Shown piece after piece: positions 51,513 through 61,164 of a DNA stretch of 64,000 bases. This DNA is from Candidatus Accumulibacter contiguus (GTDB taxonomy: Bacteria > Pseudomonadota > Gammaproteobacteria > Burkholderiales > Rhodocyclaceae), in NCBI RefSeq assembly GCF_012940005.1, contig NZ_SPMX01000009.1:1-64000 (forward strand), in the 5' to 3' direction. Positions within the stretch are counted from its first letter, which is position 1; each line of letters opens with the position of its first letter. The notes below the pieces were generated by a model. That model worked only from the letters and a program-made list of their open reading frames with translations, made no database searches and was not told where the DNA came from. The position numbers were made by a program, and so were the translations under genes.

Positions 51513-52356
51513 TCAGCGGTTCTGACGCGCCATGAAAATCAGGCGCTCGAAGAGGTGTACGTCCTGCTCGTTCTTCAGCAGCGCGCCGTGCAGTGGCGGG
51601 ATCGCGGACTTCTGATCCTTGCTGCGCAGCACTTCCGGCGGAATGTCTTCGGCCAGCAGCAGCTTGAGCCAGTCGAGCAGTTCCGAGGTCGAGGGTTTTT
51701 TTCTTCAGACCCGGAATCTCGCGCAGTTCGAAGAAGACCTCCAGTGCTTCGCACAGCAGTGTCGGTTTCAGGCCGGGGAAGTGCACGTTGACGATCCTGG
51801 TCATCGTCTCCTTGTCGGGAAAGCGGATGTAATGGAAAAAGCAGCGACGCAGGAAGGCGTCGGGCAGTTCCTTCTCGTTGTTCGAAGTGATGAACAGCAC
51901 CGGTCGGTGGCGCGCACGCACCTGCTGACGGGTTTCGTAGACAAAGAACTCCATGCGGTCGAGTTCGCGCAGGAGATCGTTGGGAAATTCGATGTCGGCC
52001 TTGTCGATCTCGTCGATCAGCACCACCGATGGCGTTTCGCATTCAAACGCCTGCCAGAGAATGCCCTTGACGATGTAGCTGCCGATGTCGGCAACCTTCG
52101 CCTCGCCGAGCTGCGAGTCGCGCAGGCGCGACACCGCATCGTATTCGTAGAGCCCCTGCTGCGCCTTGGTCGTCGATTTGACGTGCCACTCGAACAGCGG
52201 CAAGCCCAGGGAGGCAGCCACCTCTTCGGCGAGCATGGTCTTGCCGGTCCCCGGCTCGCCCTTGATCAGGAGCGGGCGCTGCAGGGTGATCGCGGCGTTG
52301 ACCGCCAGGGTCAGGTCGCGGGTGGCGACGTAGGTATCGGAACCGGAAAAGCGCAT
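51513..52356 (-). CDS. MoxR-family AAA ATPase, apparent frameshift near the C-terminus
   Basis: The protein shows Walker A KGEPGTGKTML (near residue 36), Walker B VVLIDEIDKADIEFPNDLLR and sensor residues in TSNNEKELPDAFLRRC. After REIPGLKK a T7 run (51696-51702 on the plus strand) shifts the frame. With one base fewer the sequence continues KPSTSELLDWLKLLLAEDIP to VHLFERLIFMARQNR and stops at 51513-51515, giving 280 residues, the normal end for this group. The shift is probably a sequencing error. It works with the VWA protein encoded downstream. Confidence 0.87.
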
Positions 52357-52426
52357 GGCGGGAATCCTCTCAGTGACGGTCTGATTTTACCCGCAAATGT
52401 CCCGACAAGGGTCAGGCTGTGGCGTT

Positions 52427-52855
52427 TCAGCGGCTCGCCGTCTGCCGCAAGCAATCCAGGTAAGCCGCCGCATCGATTGCCCCACCCTGCCGCTGCGCAC
52501 GCCAGAGCGCCTCGCCAAGACACTCGATGAACGCGTGTTCGGCGGCATGCACCTCAAGGCGGGTGCGCAGGGCCTGATAGGCGGCACGAATTCCCGGTGG
52601 CTGGTCGATGCTGATCTGTTCGGCGATGGCGAGGTGCAGCGAGAGATGGAGAAAGGGATTCATCTGCCCGCTCTCGGGCGTGAACTCCTGCTCCAGCGCC
52701 AGCGCCGGGTTTTCGAGCAGAGCGTGGTATTCGGGGTGATGCAGGATCAGGTCGGCAGCCGTGACCTCGGCGCCTTCGAGAATCGCACGTTCGCGGTATT
52801 TACGCCAGGCTTCGCAGAAAAACTGGCGGACCTGTTCACGGCTGGGATTGAACAT
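52427..52855 (-). CDS. DUF1841 family protein
   Basis: The 142-residue protein matches DUF1841: MFNPSREQVRQFFCEAWRKY, ILHHPEYHALLENP, MNPFLHLSLHLAIAEQISID and HAFIECLGEALWRAQRQG. The family is widespread in Beta- and Gammaproteobacteria, is predicted helical and cytosolic, and has no known function. It lies just downstream of nth. Confidence 0.85.
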   Translation of the reverse strand: MFNPSREQVRQFFCEAWRKYRERAILEGAEVTAADLILHHPEYHALLENPALALEQEFTPESGQMNPFLHLSLHLAIAEQISIDQPPGIRAAYQALRTRLEVHAAEHAFIECLGEALWRAQRQGGAIDAAAYLDCLRQTASR

Positions 52856-52897
52856 GGCTTCTCCAGGCTGCGCGGGGGATCGGAGCAGTGACGGCGT

Positions 52898-53554
52898 TCA
52901 TCGGGGCGGCGGCCCGGGCGGAGCACTGGTCTTCTCCGGGTAGGCACAGAGATCGGCAATGCTGCAGCGCCAGCAATCGGGCTTGCGCGCCTTGCAGACG
53001 TAGCGCCCGTGCAGGATCAGCCAGTGATGGGCGGCATGCAGGAATTCCTCCGGTACCGCCTGCAGCAGCGCACGTTCGACGGCCAGGGGAGTCTTGCCGG
53101 GGGCCAGCCCGGTGCAATTGGCGACTCGAAAGATGTGCGTATCGACGGCGATCGTGGCCTCGCCGAAAGCGGTGTTGAGAAGCACATTGGCAGTCTTGCG
53201 ACCGACCCCCGGCAGCGCTTCGAGGGCTGCGCGCGAGTGCGGGACTTCGCCGCCATGTTGTTCGAGCAACTGCCGGCAGGTGGCGAGGATGTTTCTGGTC
53301 TTGCCCTGGTAAAGGCCGATGCGGTTGAGGTAGGGGGCCAGACCGCTTTCGCCGAGCGCCAGTATCGCCTGCGGCGTCGGCGCGTCGGCAAAGAGCTGCC
53401 GGGTGGCGAGATTGACGCTCTTGTCGGTGGCCTGTGCCGACAGGATGACGGCAATCAGCAACTGGAAGGTGCTGGCGTAGGCCAGTTCGGTGGTCGGTTC
53501 CGGGTTGGCCAAGCGCAGGCGGGCGAAGAGTTCCTGGGCTTGAACACGGTTCAT
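52898..53554 (-). CDS. nth: Endonuclease III
   Basis: DNA glycosylase/AP lyase removing oxidised pyrimidines. The 218-residue enzyme has the helix-hairpin-helix LEALPGVGRKTANVLLNTAF with the catalytic lysine, the catalytic aspartate in VDTHIFRV, and the [4Fe-4S] cysteines CKARKPDCWRCSIADLC in the usual C-X6-C-X2-C-X5-C spacing. ATG 53554 (MNRVQAQELF) fits E. coli Nth; ATG 53575 would overlap the rnfE end. It follows the rnf operon, as in many Gamma- and Betaproteobacteria. Confidence 0.93.
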   Translation of the reverse strand: MNRVQAQELFARLRLANPEPTTELAYASTFQLLIAVILSAQATDKSVNLATRQLFADAPTPQAILALGESGLAPYLNRIGLYQGKTRNILATCRQLLEQHGGEVPHSRAALEALPGVGRKTANVLLNTAFGEATIAVDTHIFRVANCTGLAPGKTPLAVERALLQAVPEEFLHAAHHWLILHGRYVCKARKPDCWRCSIADLCAYPEKTSAPPGPPPR

Positions 53555-53564
53555 CGTCGCCGAC

Positions 53565-54254
53565 TCAGACGCCATCGCCGAGCGCCAGCAGTGGTGGCTG
53601 TGATTTCGGCCGGCGCGCAGCGGCGCGGGCTTCGAGCCAGTTTTTCCAGGAAATCAGGCAGCCGAGCAGGATGAAGGCGCCAGGTGGCAGCATTGCCAGC
53701 AGAAAACCGGGATAGTCGGCCGGCAGCAACTGCAGGGGCTGCAGCGCCGGAAAAACCATGTCGATACCGGCCAGCAGCGTACCGCCGCCGATCAGTTCGC
53801 GCAGCCCACCGAGCAGGGCAAGCGTCCACAACATGCCGACGCCCATGAAGACGCCGTCGAATGCCGCTTGCAGTGGCGGATTCTTGTTGGCGAAGGCTTC
53901 GACACGCGCCAGCACGATGCAGTTGGTGACGATCAGGGGGATGAAGATGCCAAGAACCAGGTACAACTCATGCAGTTGGGCATTGAACAGCAGATCGACA
54001 ACGGTCACCAGCGCGGCGACGATGAGGATGAAGACCGGGATGCGAATCTCGTGCGGGATCAGGTTTCGCAGCGATGCGACGGCAACATTGGCGATGGCCA
54101 TGACGACGATCGTCGCCAGCGACAGCATCACGCCGTTGACCAGATTGGTGGTCACGGCGAGCAAGGGGCAGAGGCCCAGAATCTGCACCAGGCTGGTATT
54201 CTGGTGCCAGATGCCGTTGGCGCCGATCTGGCGGAATTCTTCACGACTGATCAT
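53565..54254 (-). CDS. rnfE: Rnf complex subunit E
   Basis: An inner-membrane subunit of the Rnf ferredoxin:NAD oxidoreductase, 229 residues with six helices. It shows QILGLCPLLAVTTNLVNGVM and TNCIVLARVEAFANKNP, whose cysteines in the RnfA/RnfE pair hold an intramembrane iron-sulfur centre. The longer C-terminal tail (EARAAARRPKSQPPLLALGD) is basic. It is last of rnfABCDGE and separated from rnfG by a repeat with a strong hairpin. Confidence 0.92.
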   Translation of the reverse strand: MISREEFRQIGANGIWHQNTSLVQILGLCPLLAVTTNLVNGVMLSLATIVVMAIANVAVASLRNLIPHEIRIPVFILIVAALVTVVDLLFNAQLHELYLVLGIFIPLIVTNCIVLARVEAFANKNPPLQAAFDGVFMGVGMLWTLALLGGLRELIGGGTLLAGIDMVFPALQPLQLLPADYPGFLLAMLPPGAFILLGCLISWKNWLEARAAARRPKSQPPLLALGDGV

Positions 54255-54277
54255 TTCTCTCCTCCTGCGCTCGCGCT

Positions 54278-54400
54278 AACGGTCATGACTTTTCCAGGCA
54301 CCCTCGATCGTGAAAGTCATGACCGTTTCCCTCTCCCCCCGACCCCTCCCCCGCGAGGGGGGAGGGGAGATTCGTGAGTCGCTGACGCGACTTTTACATG
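54278..54400. repeat. Intergenic repeat (copy 3) with a perfect 15-bp hairpin between rnfG and rnfE
   Basis: AACGGTCATGACTTT (54278-54292) and its exact complement at 54313-54327 enclose a 20-base loop. Next comes a C/G-rich stem (about 54331-54370) and a core matching the inverted form of 17231-17262 (54370-54398). The rnfG stop codon (54317-54319) lies inside the right arm. The structure could lower rnfE expression relative to rnfG or stabilise upstream mRNA. Confidence 0.7.
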
Positions 54401-55045
54401 CAAGAGTTGCTGGCGATTTTCGGCAACGTAGTGTAAGGCCTTGTGCACCGCCTTGATCACGGCGCGCGGCGTCACCGTCGCGCCAGCGACCGAGTCGAAG
54501 CGACCCTTGTCCTTCCTGACCCGCCATTCGCGGTCGGCTACCGTCGCCAGCGAGAGACCGTCAAACTGCCGGATCCACGGGTGCTCCTTGTTCTTGTCCT
54601 TCCTCGGATCGATGTAGTCGCCCAGGCCTGGGGTCTCCTTGTGTTGCGTGACGCGGACGCCGAGCAGCGTTCCGTCGGCGGCGACGGCGATCAACAGGCG
54701 GATCTTTCCGGAATAGCCATCGGGAGCGACCGCTTCAAAAACCAGCGCGCTGGTCTGGCCGGCCTTGCGTGCCAGGTAGGCAGTCGTGGCTTCGTCGGTA
54801 CCGAGGGCAGTGCTCGGCGGCAGCGGCAGATGATCGTTCAGCAGGTCGTTATCGTAGAGTTCGCGCGGCAGCACTTCAGCGATCAGCTTCATTTTTTCCT
54901 CTGCGGCGGCGGCCTCGATCGCCGTCCGGGTCGACAGGAAAGCGGCAGCCAGCAGGCTGGTGAACGCCACCACGAAAATCAGCAGGATGAGCGCCGTGCG
55001 CACCGCCATCCTGGCCGCACTGGGCGTCTTCTGCGGTAGCGTCAT
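54317..55045 (-). CDS. rnfG: Rnf complex subunit G
   Basis: A membrane-anchored flavoprotein of 242 residues: one N-terminal helix (TALILLIFVVAFTSLLAAAF), a periplasmic FMN-binding domain and the covalent FMN threonine in SVAGATVTPRAVIKAV. The normal C-terminus ends around ALHYVAENRQQLL. The last ~25 residues (VASATHESPLPPRGGGVGGR) are read from the dispersed repeat, a recent-looking extension. ATG 55045 overlaps the rnfD stop (TAATG). Confidence 0.9.
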   Translation of the reverse strand: MTLPQKTPSAARMAVRTALILLIFVVAFTSLLAAAFLSTRTAIEAAAAEEKMKLIAEVLPRELYDNDLLNDHLPLPPSTALGTDEATTAYLARKAGQTSALVFEAVAPDGYSGKIRLLIAVAADGTLLGVRVTQHKETPGLGDYIDPRKDKNKEHPWIRQFDGLSLATVADREWRVRKDKGRFDSVAGATVTPRAVIKAVHKALHYVAENRQQLLHVKVASATHESPLPPRGGGVGGRGKRS

Positions 55046-56064
55046 TACTGCTTCTTCATGCCGAAGATCGGCGGTTGCGTGTACCTGTCGATCAGCGGCA
55101 CGCAGAGGTTCATCAGCAGCACGGCGAAAGCGACGCCGTCCGGATAGCCGCCAAAAACGCGGATGATGTAGGCCATCACACCGGCGGCAAAGCCGAAGAT
55201 CAGTTTGCCCCTGTTGGTGGTACATCCGGAAACCGGGTCGGTGACGATGAAGAAGGCACCGAGCATCGCGCCGCCGGAGAACAGATGGAAGAGCGGATTG
55301 GCAAACTGTTGCGGGCTCCAGACCCAGAGTACGGCGGCGAGCAAGGACAGGCCGCCGATGAAACCGAGCGGTGCATGCCAGGTGACGATCCTGCGCTGCC
55401 ACAGCCACAGCCCGCCGACGAGATAGCCGGTAGTGACCCATTCCCAGCCACGCCCGGCGAAGTTCCCGAAAACGTCCTGCGTCGCCAGCAGCGTCGGCAC
55501 GTCGACCGCGCCATCGCCGAGTTTCAGGGCGGTCTTGAGTGCATCCAGCGGAGTCGCTCCGCTCATCCCGTCGATACGCGGTGCGAGACCGGCAATCAGC
55601 TTGAACTGCTCGATCAGGGTCAGCTTGAGGCCGAGCGCCGGCCACTGCGACATCAGCGCCGGAAACGAAACGATGCACACGGCGAAGGCGATCATCGCCG
55701 GATTGAAGGGATTCTGACCGAGTCCGCCATAGAGATGCTTGGCGACGACGATCGCGAACAGCGTGCCGACGACGATCAGCCACCACGGCGCCAGCGGCGG
55801 AAAAGCCAGGGCAATCAGCCAGGCAGTGACGACCGCGCTGCCATCGCTGAGGAACAGGGCGAGTGGCCTGCCGCGCAGCCAGAGCATCAGCGCCTCTCCG
55901 GCCAGCGCGGCGAGCGTGGCCAATAGCAACTGCAAGACGATGCTCACACCGAGCAGCCAGACACCGGCGGCAATTCCAGGCAACAGGCCGATCAGCACCT
56001 GCAGCATCACCCGCCGCACGCTGCTTTGCCCGAGCAGATAAGGAGGAGTCGAGAACTCCGTCAT
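55045..56064 (-). CDS. rnfD: Rnf complex subunit D
   Basis: The 339-residue inner-membrane subunit has about nine helices and the covalent FMN site DGMSGATPLDALKTAL (Thr near residue 180). The periplasmic loop with DVFGNFAGRGWEWVTTGYLV and the C-terminal FGGYPDGVAFAVLLMNLCVP are typical of NqrB/RnfD. It starts overlapping the rnfC stop (ATGA). Confidence 0.92.
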   Translation of the reverse strand: MTEFSTPPYLLGQSSVRRVMLQVLIGLLPGIAAGVWLLGVSIVLQLLLATLAALAGEALMLWLRGRPLALFLSDGSAVVTAWLIALAFPPLAPWWLIVVGTLFAIVVAKHLYGGLGQNPFNPAMIAFAVCIVSFPALMSQWPALGLKLTLIEQFKLIAGLAPRIDGMSGATPLDALKTALKLGDGAVDVPTLLATQDVFGNFAGRGWEWVTTGYLVGGLWLWQRRIVTWHAPLGFIGGLSLLAAVLWVWSPQQFANPLFHLFSGGAMLGAFFIVTDPVSGCTTNRGKLIFGFAAGVMAYIIRVFGGYPDGVAFAVLLMNLCVPLIDRYTQPPIFGMKKQ

Positions 56065-57800
56065 TCTGCTGCCCGCTCCGGTGGGGTCACTGTGTTCAGC
56101 GGCGACTCTGCCTGCAGGGCGGCGCGGCGCGCCTCGATGGCGGCGATTTCGCGCTGCTGCTGGGCAGAGAGTTGCCCGGTATTTCTGGGCTGGACGGCGG
56201 CGCGCTGGGCACGGGCACGTTCCATCGCCGCGACGATGGTCGCCTTCTTCTGCGCATCGGCATCGGCCGCAGAGCTGACAACGGCCGGTTCGCTGGCCAG
56301 GGCGCTGCTAACGCCCGCTTCAACGACCGCTGCGCTCGCAACAGCGCTGGCCGGCTTCCGTTCGCTGCTCCGGGCTGTGCTGGCCCTGGCCAGGCGATCG
56401 GCCTTCTCGGCCTGTTCCCGCTCGGCGCGTGCATTGCGCAGTTCGAAGCGGGCTTTGGCGGCTTCTGCCGCCTGCTTTTCCCGCTCACGCGACCAGATTT
56501 CACTCTTGGCAAAACGAAAGTACTGCACCAGCGGAATGTGCGACGGGCAAACGTAGCTGCAGCAGCCGCATTCGATACAGTCGAAGAGGTAATACTCCTG
56601 CGTCTTGCCGAAGTTTCTGGCGCGCGCGAACCAGTACAACTCGAACGGTTGCAATTCGTGCGGACAGACTTCGGCACAGGCGCCGCAACGGATGCACGGC
56701 ATCTCGGGCGGACTCGGCGGGAACAGCGTCGGCGAACCGGCGATGACACAGTTGGTGGCCTTGACCACCGGCGCAGCGAGGTCCGGGATCTCGAAGCCCA
56801 TCATCGGCCCACCCATCAGGTATTTGTTGGTGTCGGCTTTCGGCTGGCCGAGCGCGACCAGGTCGCGTAGCGGCGTACCAAGCCGTACTTCCCAGTTGCG
56901 TGGCTGCAGGACGTTGCCAGTCAGCGTGACGATGCGCGAGATCACGGGCTCGCCATAGGCCAGCGCCCGATACGCGGTATAGGCAGTGGCGACGTTGAAG
57001 CACTGCACGCCGAGTTCGGTCGAGCGCTTGCTGGCCGGGACTTCCTTGCCGGTCAGGACGCGGATCAACTGCTTGGCACCGCCGGCCGGGTAGCGGGTGG
57101 GAACGGCGACCACTTCATGATCCTCACCCAGTCGCTGCACCGCTGCCTGCATTGCCGCGACGGCTTCCGGCTTGTTGTCCTCGATGCCGATCAGCACTCG
57201 CCTGGCCGCCAGCAGCTCACGAAAGATCGCGCTTCCGCGCACGATTTCCTCGGCGCGCTCGCGCATCAGCAGGTCGTCGCAGGTCATGAAAGGCTCGCAC
57301 TCGGCACCGTTGATGACCAGTTGTTCGACGGCGACAGACCTGGCCGCGGTGAGCTTGGCGTGGCTCGGAAAGACGGCGCCGCCAAGGCCGACGACGCCGG
57401 CATCGCGCAGCGCTTCGCGTACGCCCTCGGGCGGCAGGCTCCGGTAATCGAGCGGTGTGCACGAGATCCATTCGTCACGGCCATCCGGCTCGATGACCAC
57501 GGTCAGCGTCGGCAGCCCCGAAGGGTGCGCAGCAACGTGCTCTTCGATGGCCAGAACGGTTCCGGAGGTCGGCGCATGCACGGCTGCCGACACCCAGCCG
57601 TCGGCACCGCCGATCAATTGCCCTTTGAGTACCGGCTCGCCGACCTGAACGAGCGGATTCGGCACGCCACCGATGCTCTGGTGCAGCGGCACGTACAGGC
57701 GCGCCGGCAGCGGCGCCTGGCCAATCGGCTCCTGCACCGAAGGCGCCTTGTTGGTCTGCGGTTTGACGCCGCCCTTGAAGCCGAAGAGGTGCTGGAGCAT
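56061..57800 (-). CDS. rnfC: Rnf complex subunit C
   Basis: The NADH-binding, FMN-containing peripheral subunit, 579 residues: RnfC N-terminal barrel domain, Rossmann-like GVVGLGGAVFPSHAKL, SLBB region, and two [4Fe-4S] motifs CIRCGACAEVCP and CIECGCCSYVCP. The Ala/Arg-rich helical tail (from about residue 440) varies between species. ATG 57800 (MLQHLFGFKGG) is preferred over a TTG at 57809. Predicted role: reversible electron transfer between NADH and ferredoxin with ion translocation. Confidence 0.92.
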   Translation of the reverse strand: MLQHLFGFKGGVKPQTNKAPSVQEPIGQAPLPARLYVPLHQSIGGVPNPLVQVGEPVLKGQLIGGADGWVSAAVHAPTSGTVLAIEEHVAAHPSGLPTLTVVIEPDGRDEWISCTPLDYRSLPPEGVREALRDAGVVGLGGAVFPSHAKLTAARSVAVEQLVINGAECEPFMTCDDLLMRERAEEIVRGSAIFRELLAARRVLIGIEDNKPEAVAAMQAAVQRLGEDHEVVAVPTRYPAGGAKQLIRVLTGKEVPASKRSTELGVQCFNVATAYTAYRALAYGEPVISRIVTLTGNVLQPRNWEVRLGTPLRDLVALGQPKADTNKYLMGGPMMGFEIPDLAAPVVKATNCVIAGSPTLFPPSPPEMPCIRCGACAEVCPHELQPFELYWFARARNFGKTQEYYLFDCIECGCCSYVCPSHIPLVQYFRFAKSEIWSREREKQAAEAAKARFELRNARAEREQAEKADRLARASTARSSERKPASAVASAAVVEAGVSSALASEPAVVSSAADADAQKKATIVAAMERARAQRAAVQPRNTGQLSAQQQREIAAIEARRAALQAESPLNTVTPPERAAE

Positions 57801-57810
57801 TGCGGGCAAT

Positions 57811-58353
57811 TCAGGCGGCGCGCTTGATTTCGATCACCGGATATTTCCATTTCCAGTTGTCGAGATTCTCGGTGATCGGCTGCATGTGAATGCACTCGAC
57901 CGGGCAGGGTTTGATGCACAACTCGCAACCGGTGCACAGCGATTCGATGATGGTGTGCATCTGTTTGGCGGCGCCGACGATGGCGTCCACCGGGCAGGCC
58001 TGGATGCACAGGGTGCAGCCGATGCAGGTCGCCTCGTCGATGATCGCCACCTGTTTCGGCTTCTCCTCGACTTCCAGCGGCTTGACTTCGCGACCGAGCA
58101 GGTCGGCGAGCTTGCGCACACCATCCATGCCGCCTGGCGGGCACAGGTTGATGTCGGCCTCCCCCGCCGAAATGGCCGCTGCGTATGGTTTGCACCCCGG
58201 ATAACCGCATTGGCCGCATTGAGTCTGTGGCAGGATCGCTTCGATCTTCTCGACCAGCGGATCTCCTTCCACCTTGAACTTGATCGACGCATAGCCGAGT
58301 GCGGCACCGAGGACGATGGCACCGAGCGCCATGATCGCCAGCGTGATGATCAT
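57811..58353 (-). CDS. rnfB: Rnf complex subunit B
   Basis: The ferredoxin-like entry subunit, 180 residues. It has an N-terminal helix ([20 protein letters not shown]), a four-cysteine cluster [14 protein letters not shown], and two [4Fe-4S] ferredoxin motifs [12 protein letters not shown] and [12 protein letters not shown]. It begins overlapping the rnfA stop (ATGA). Confidence 0.93.
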   Translation of the reverse strand: MIITLAIMALGAIVLGAALGYASIKFKVEGDPLVEKIEAILPQTQCGQCGYPGCKPYAAAISAGEADINLCPPGGMDGVRKLADLLGREVKPLEVEEKPKQVAIIDEATCIGCTLCIQACPVDAIVGAAKQMHTIIESLCTGCELCIKPCPVECIHMQPITENLDNWKWKYPVIEIKRAA

Positions 58354-58934
58354 TGATACTTGTCCAGCCCGGCGAAGCCCATGAACGCCAGGCTCATCAG
58401 GCCAGCGGTGACCATGGCAATCGCCGTTCCCCGGAAATGGGTCGGCACATCGGCGCCCTCGACGCGTTCGCGGATGCCGGCGAAGAGAACGAGCACCAGC
58501 GAGAAGCCGATGGCGCTGCCGGCACCAAACAGCAGCGATTCGACGAAGTCATATTTGTTGGCGATGTTCAGCAAAGGCACACCGAGCACCGCGCAATTGG
58601 TGGTGATCAGCGGCAGGTAGATGCCGAGCACCTGGTGCAGCAAGGGGCTGGTCTTCTGGATCACCATTTCGGTCAGTTGCACGATGGCGGCGATGGTGAC
58701 GATGAAGGAAAGCGTCCGCAGGTATTCGAGCCCGAACGGCATCAACAGGTAGTGGTCGATGACATAGCTGGCACCGGTCGCCACGGTGAGCACGAAAGTG
58801 GTCGCCGCACCCATGCCAAACGCCGTTTCCAGCTTCTTGGAAACGCCCGTGAACGGGCACAGGCCGAGGATTTTCACGAGCACGACGTTGTTCACGAGAA
58901 CGGCGCCGACAAGGATGAACAGGTAGTGGGTCAT
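58350..58934 (-). CDS. rnfA: Rnf complex subunit A
   Basis: The 194-residue inner-membrane subunit with six helices starts [20 protein letters not shown]. The conserved [11 protein letters not shown] and [12 protein letters not shown] hold the cysteines of the intramembrane iron-sulfur centre shared with RnfE. It is the first gene of the operon. Upstream lies a copy of the dispersed repeat, so the promoter is probably beyond or inside it. No rnfH is present. Confidence 0.93.
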   Translation of the reverse strand: MTHYLFILVGAVLVNNVVLVKILGLCPFTGVSKKLETAFGMGAATTFVLTVATGASYVIDHYLLMPFGLEYLRTLSFIVTIAAIVQLTEMVIQKTSPLLHQVLGIYLPLITTNCAVLGVPLLNIANKYDFVESLLFGAGSAIGFSLVLVLFAGIRERVEGADVPTHFRGTAIAMVTAGLMSLAFMGFAGLDKYQ

Positions 58935-58943
58935 GGTGCGCTT

Positions 58944-59061
58944 ACCCTGAAAGTCGCGCCAGCGGCTGACGAATCCTGACCTGAGCCTTGTCGAAGGATT
59001 CCCCTTGCCCACGCGCGGGAGAGGACTTGAGGGAAACGATCGTGGCTTTCATGATCCGGGG
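58944..59061. repeat. Dispersed intergenic repeat (copy 4) upstream of rnfA
   Basis: The core at 58949-58970 (GAAAGTCGCGCCAGCGGCTG) matches 17231-17250. An imperfect GC hairpin follows (CTTGCCC, loop, GCGGGAGAG, about 59003-59024), then the tail at 59031-59061 similar to 1542-1572. An insert (CTGACCTGAGCCTTGTCGAA, 58975-58994) is absent from the other copies. Confidence 0.65.
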
Positions 59062-59171
59062 TGTCTGAGTAGCCACGACCGTTGGGCAGGAAGCGAAAGG
59101 GTCCGGGGCGCCGCGATTATCTCCCGGCGAGCACGTGCATTCAACCACTTTGCCAACCACGCCATGCACTG

Positions 59172-60210
59172 TCAGGCACGGCGCTGCCCAGCGATCGCTG
59201 CAGCCGCTTCGGCAACCAGTTCCGGGCCGCGGTAAATGAAGCCCGTGTAGAACTGCACCAGGCGGGCACCGGCTGCGACTTTCTCGGCCGCATCGGCACC
59301 ACACAGGATGCCGCCGACGCCGATGATCGGCACTTCACCGGCCAGGGCGAGCGAAAGTTTCTTCACCACTGCGTTCGACATCGTTCGCAGCGGCGCACCG
59401 GAAAGGCCGCCCGCCTGCTCGGCGTTCGCCAGGCCTGCGACAGCGGCTCGCGAGAGCGTGGTGTTGGTGGCAATGACGCCATCCATCCGGTGCTGGCGCA
59501 ACAGGTCGGCAATCGCCTGGATCTGCGAATCTTCGAGGTCCGGAGCAATTTTCAGTGCCAGCGGCACATACCGGCCATGGCGGTCGGCGAGCCGTGACTG
59601 GGCGCTTTTCAGCCGGCCGAGCAGCGCGTCGAGCGCAGTGTCCTGCTGCAGTTCGCGCAGGTTCTTGGTGTTCGGACTCGAAATGTTGACCGTGACATAA
59701 CTGGCGGCGCCATAGACGCGCTCCAGACAGGTCAGGTAATCGTCGGCAGCATTCTCGATCGGGGTGTCGAAGTTTTTGCCGATATTGATTCCGAGAATTC
59801 CACCAGCGCGAGCGAAGCGGGAACTGGCGACATTGGTCAGCAGCTTTTCGACGCCATCGTTGTTGAAGCCCATGCGATTGATGATCGCCTGCCGCTCCGG
59901 AATGCGGAACAGGCGTGGCTTCGGATTGCCGGGCTGCGCACGCGGGGTCACTGTACCGATCTCGATGAAACCGAAACCGAGGGCAGCCAGTGCGTCGATA
60001 TGCTCGCCGTTCTTGTCGAGACCCGCCGCCAGGCCGACCGGGTTGGGAAAAGCAAGCCCCATCACCTGCAGCGGGTCCGGCGGCACTGCCGCGGCGAGCA
60101 GACAGCGCGCGCCCGTGGCGTTGAGGAAATCGATGCCGCTCATCCCGACAAGGTGTGCGGTTTCGGGGTCGAGAGCGAAGAAAAAAACGACGTAACAGAG
60201 GATAGAACAT
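59172..60210 (-). CDS. pyrD: Dihydroorotate dehydrogenase (quinone), apparent frameshift at codon 10
   Basis: Class 2 PyrD oxidises dihydroorotate to orotate with quinone at the inner membrane. The body has [51 protein letters not shown], and the catalytic serine and FMN contacts in NTTLSRAAV and [19 protein letters not shown]. The natural start MFYPLLRR (ATG 60210) is joined to [12 protein letters not shown] only if one base is removed from the A7 run (60181-60187), giving 345 residues, the family norm. An essential gene, so a sequencing error is the simplest reading. Confidence 0.9.
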
Positions 60211-60334
60211 GCCGGCATTTTACCGCATCGCAGCATGCCGCGCGTGTTCGGCCCTATTGCCCGGTGGCAGATGGCACCGTTCGTGACATACTCGCGCTTG
60301 CCGATTATGGATGAATTCCTACAGGAGATCAGGC

Positions 60335-61159
60335 ATGGCCCGCGTTTTCTTCGGCTGTTGTCGCCTGGCGACAGCCATGGTTCTGCTGCTCGGTTTCTTC
60401 TCCACGAACCTGGCGGCCCGCGACCTGCGTCTGGCAACGACCACCAGCACCGACAACTCGGGTCTGCTGCGCGCCATCCTGCCGCAGTTCGAGTTGCAGC
60501 AGGGCGTCAGGGTGCAGGTCATCTCGGTCGGCACCGGCAAGGCGCTCAAGCTGGCCGAGAACGGTGACGTCGATGTCGTGCTGGTGCATGACCGCCAGGC
60601 CGAAGAGGCTTTCGTCGCTGCCGGACACGGCGTCAATCGACGCGATGTGATGTACAACGATTTCGTCGTCGTCGGTCCCGGCAGCGACCCGGCCGCACTG
60701 CGCGGTGGCAGGGAGGTACTCGATGCCTTTCGCCAGATCGCTGCCAGACAGGCGCGCTTCGTTTCCCGTGGTGACGATTCGGGAACCGAACGGATGGAAA
60801 GAAGCTACTGGCAACAGCTCGGCATTGTCACCAGGGGAGCGCCGTGGTATGTCTCGGCCGGGCTCGGGATGGGCGAGGTACTGACCATGGCTGGCGAGAT
60901 GCAGGCCTACACACTGACCGATCGGGCCACCTTCGCCAGTTACAAGACCCGCACCGGCCTCGCAATCCTCGTCCAGGGTGACCCGCGCATGTTCAATCCG
61001 TATGGCATCATCGCCGTCAATCCGAAAAAGTACCCGGAGATCAATTTTGCCGGTGCAATGGCGCTGATCGAATGGCTGAGCAGTCCCGCCGGGCGCTCGG
61101 CGATCCGTTCCTTCCGGCCGAACGGCGAGCAGCTGTTCTTCGTCACGCCGGCGAGGTAA
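60335..61159 (+). CDS. tupA: Tungstate ABC transporter binding protein
   Basis: The 274-residue periplasmic receptor has a signal peptide ([18 protein letters not shown]) and then [20 protein letters not shown], the hallmark of TupA. The later [17 protein letters not shown] and [20 protein letters not shown] carry the oxyanion-binding residues. ATG 60335 has AGGAG nine bases upstream. First of tupABC; tungstate (or molybdate) uptake for W/Mo enzymes. Confidence 0.9.
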   Translation: MARVFFGCCRLATAMVLLLGFFSTNLAARDLRLATTTSTDNSGLLRAILPQFELQQGVRVQVISVGTGKALKLAENGDVDVVLVHDRQAEEAFVAAGHGVNRRDVMYNDFVVVGPGSDPAALRGGREVLDAFRQIAARQARFVSRGDDSGTERMERSYWQQLGIVTRGAPWYVSAGLGMGEVLTMAGEMQAYTLTDRATFASYKTRTGLAILVQGDPRMFNPYGIIAVNPKKYPEINFAGAMALIEWLSSPAGRSAIRSFRPNGEQLFFVTPAR

Positions 61160-61164
61160 GGACT

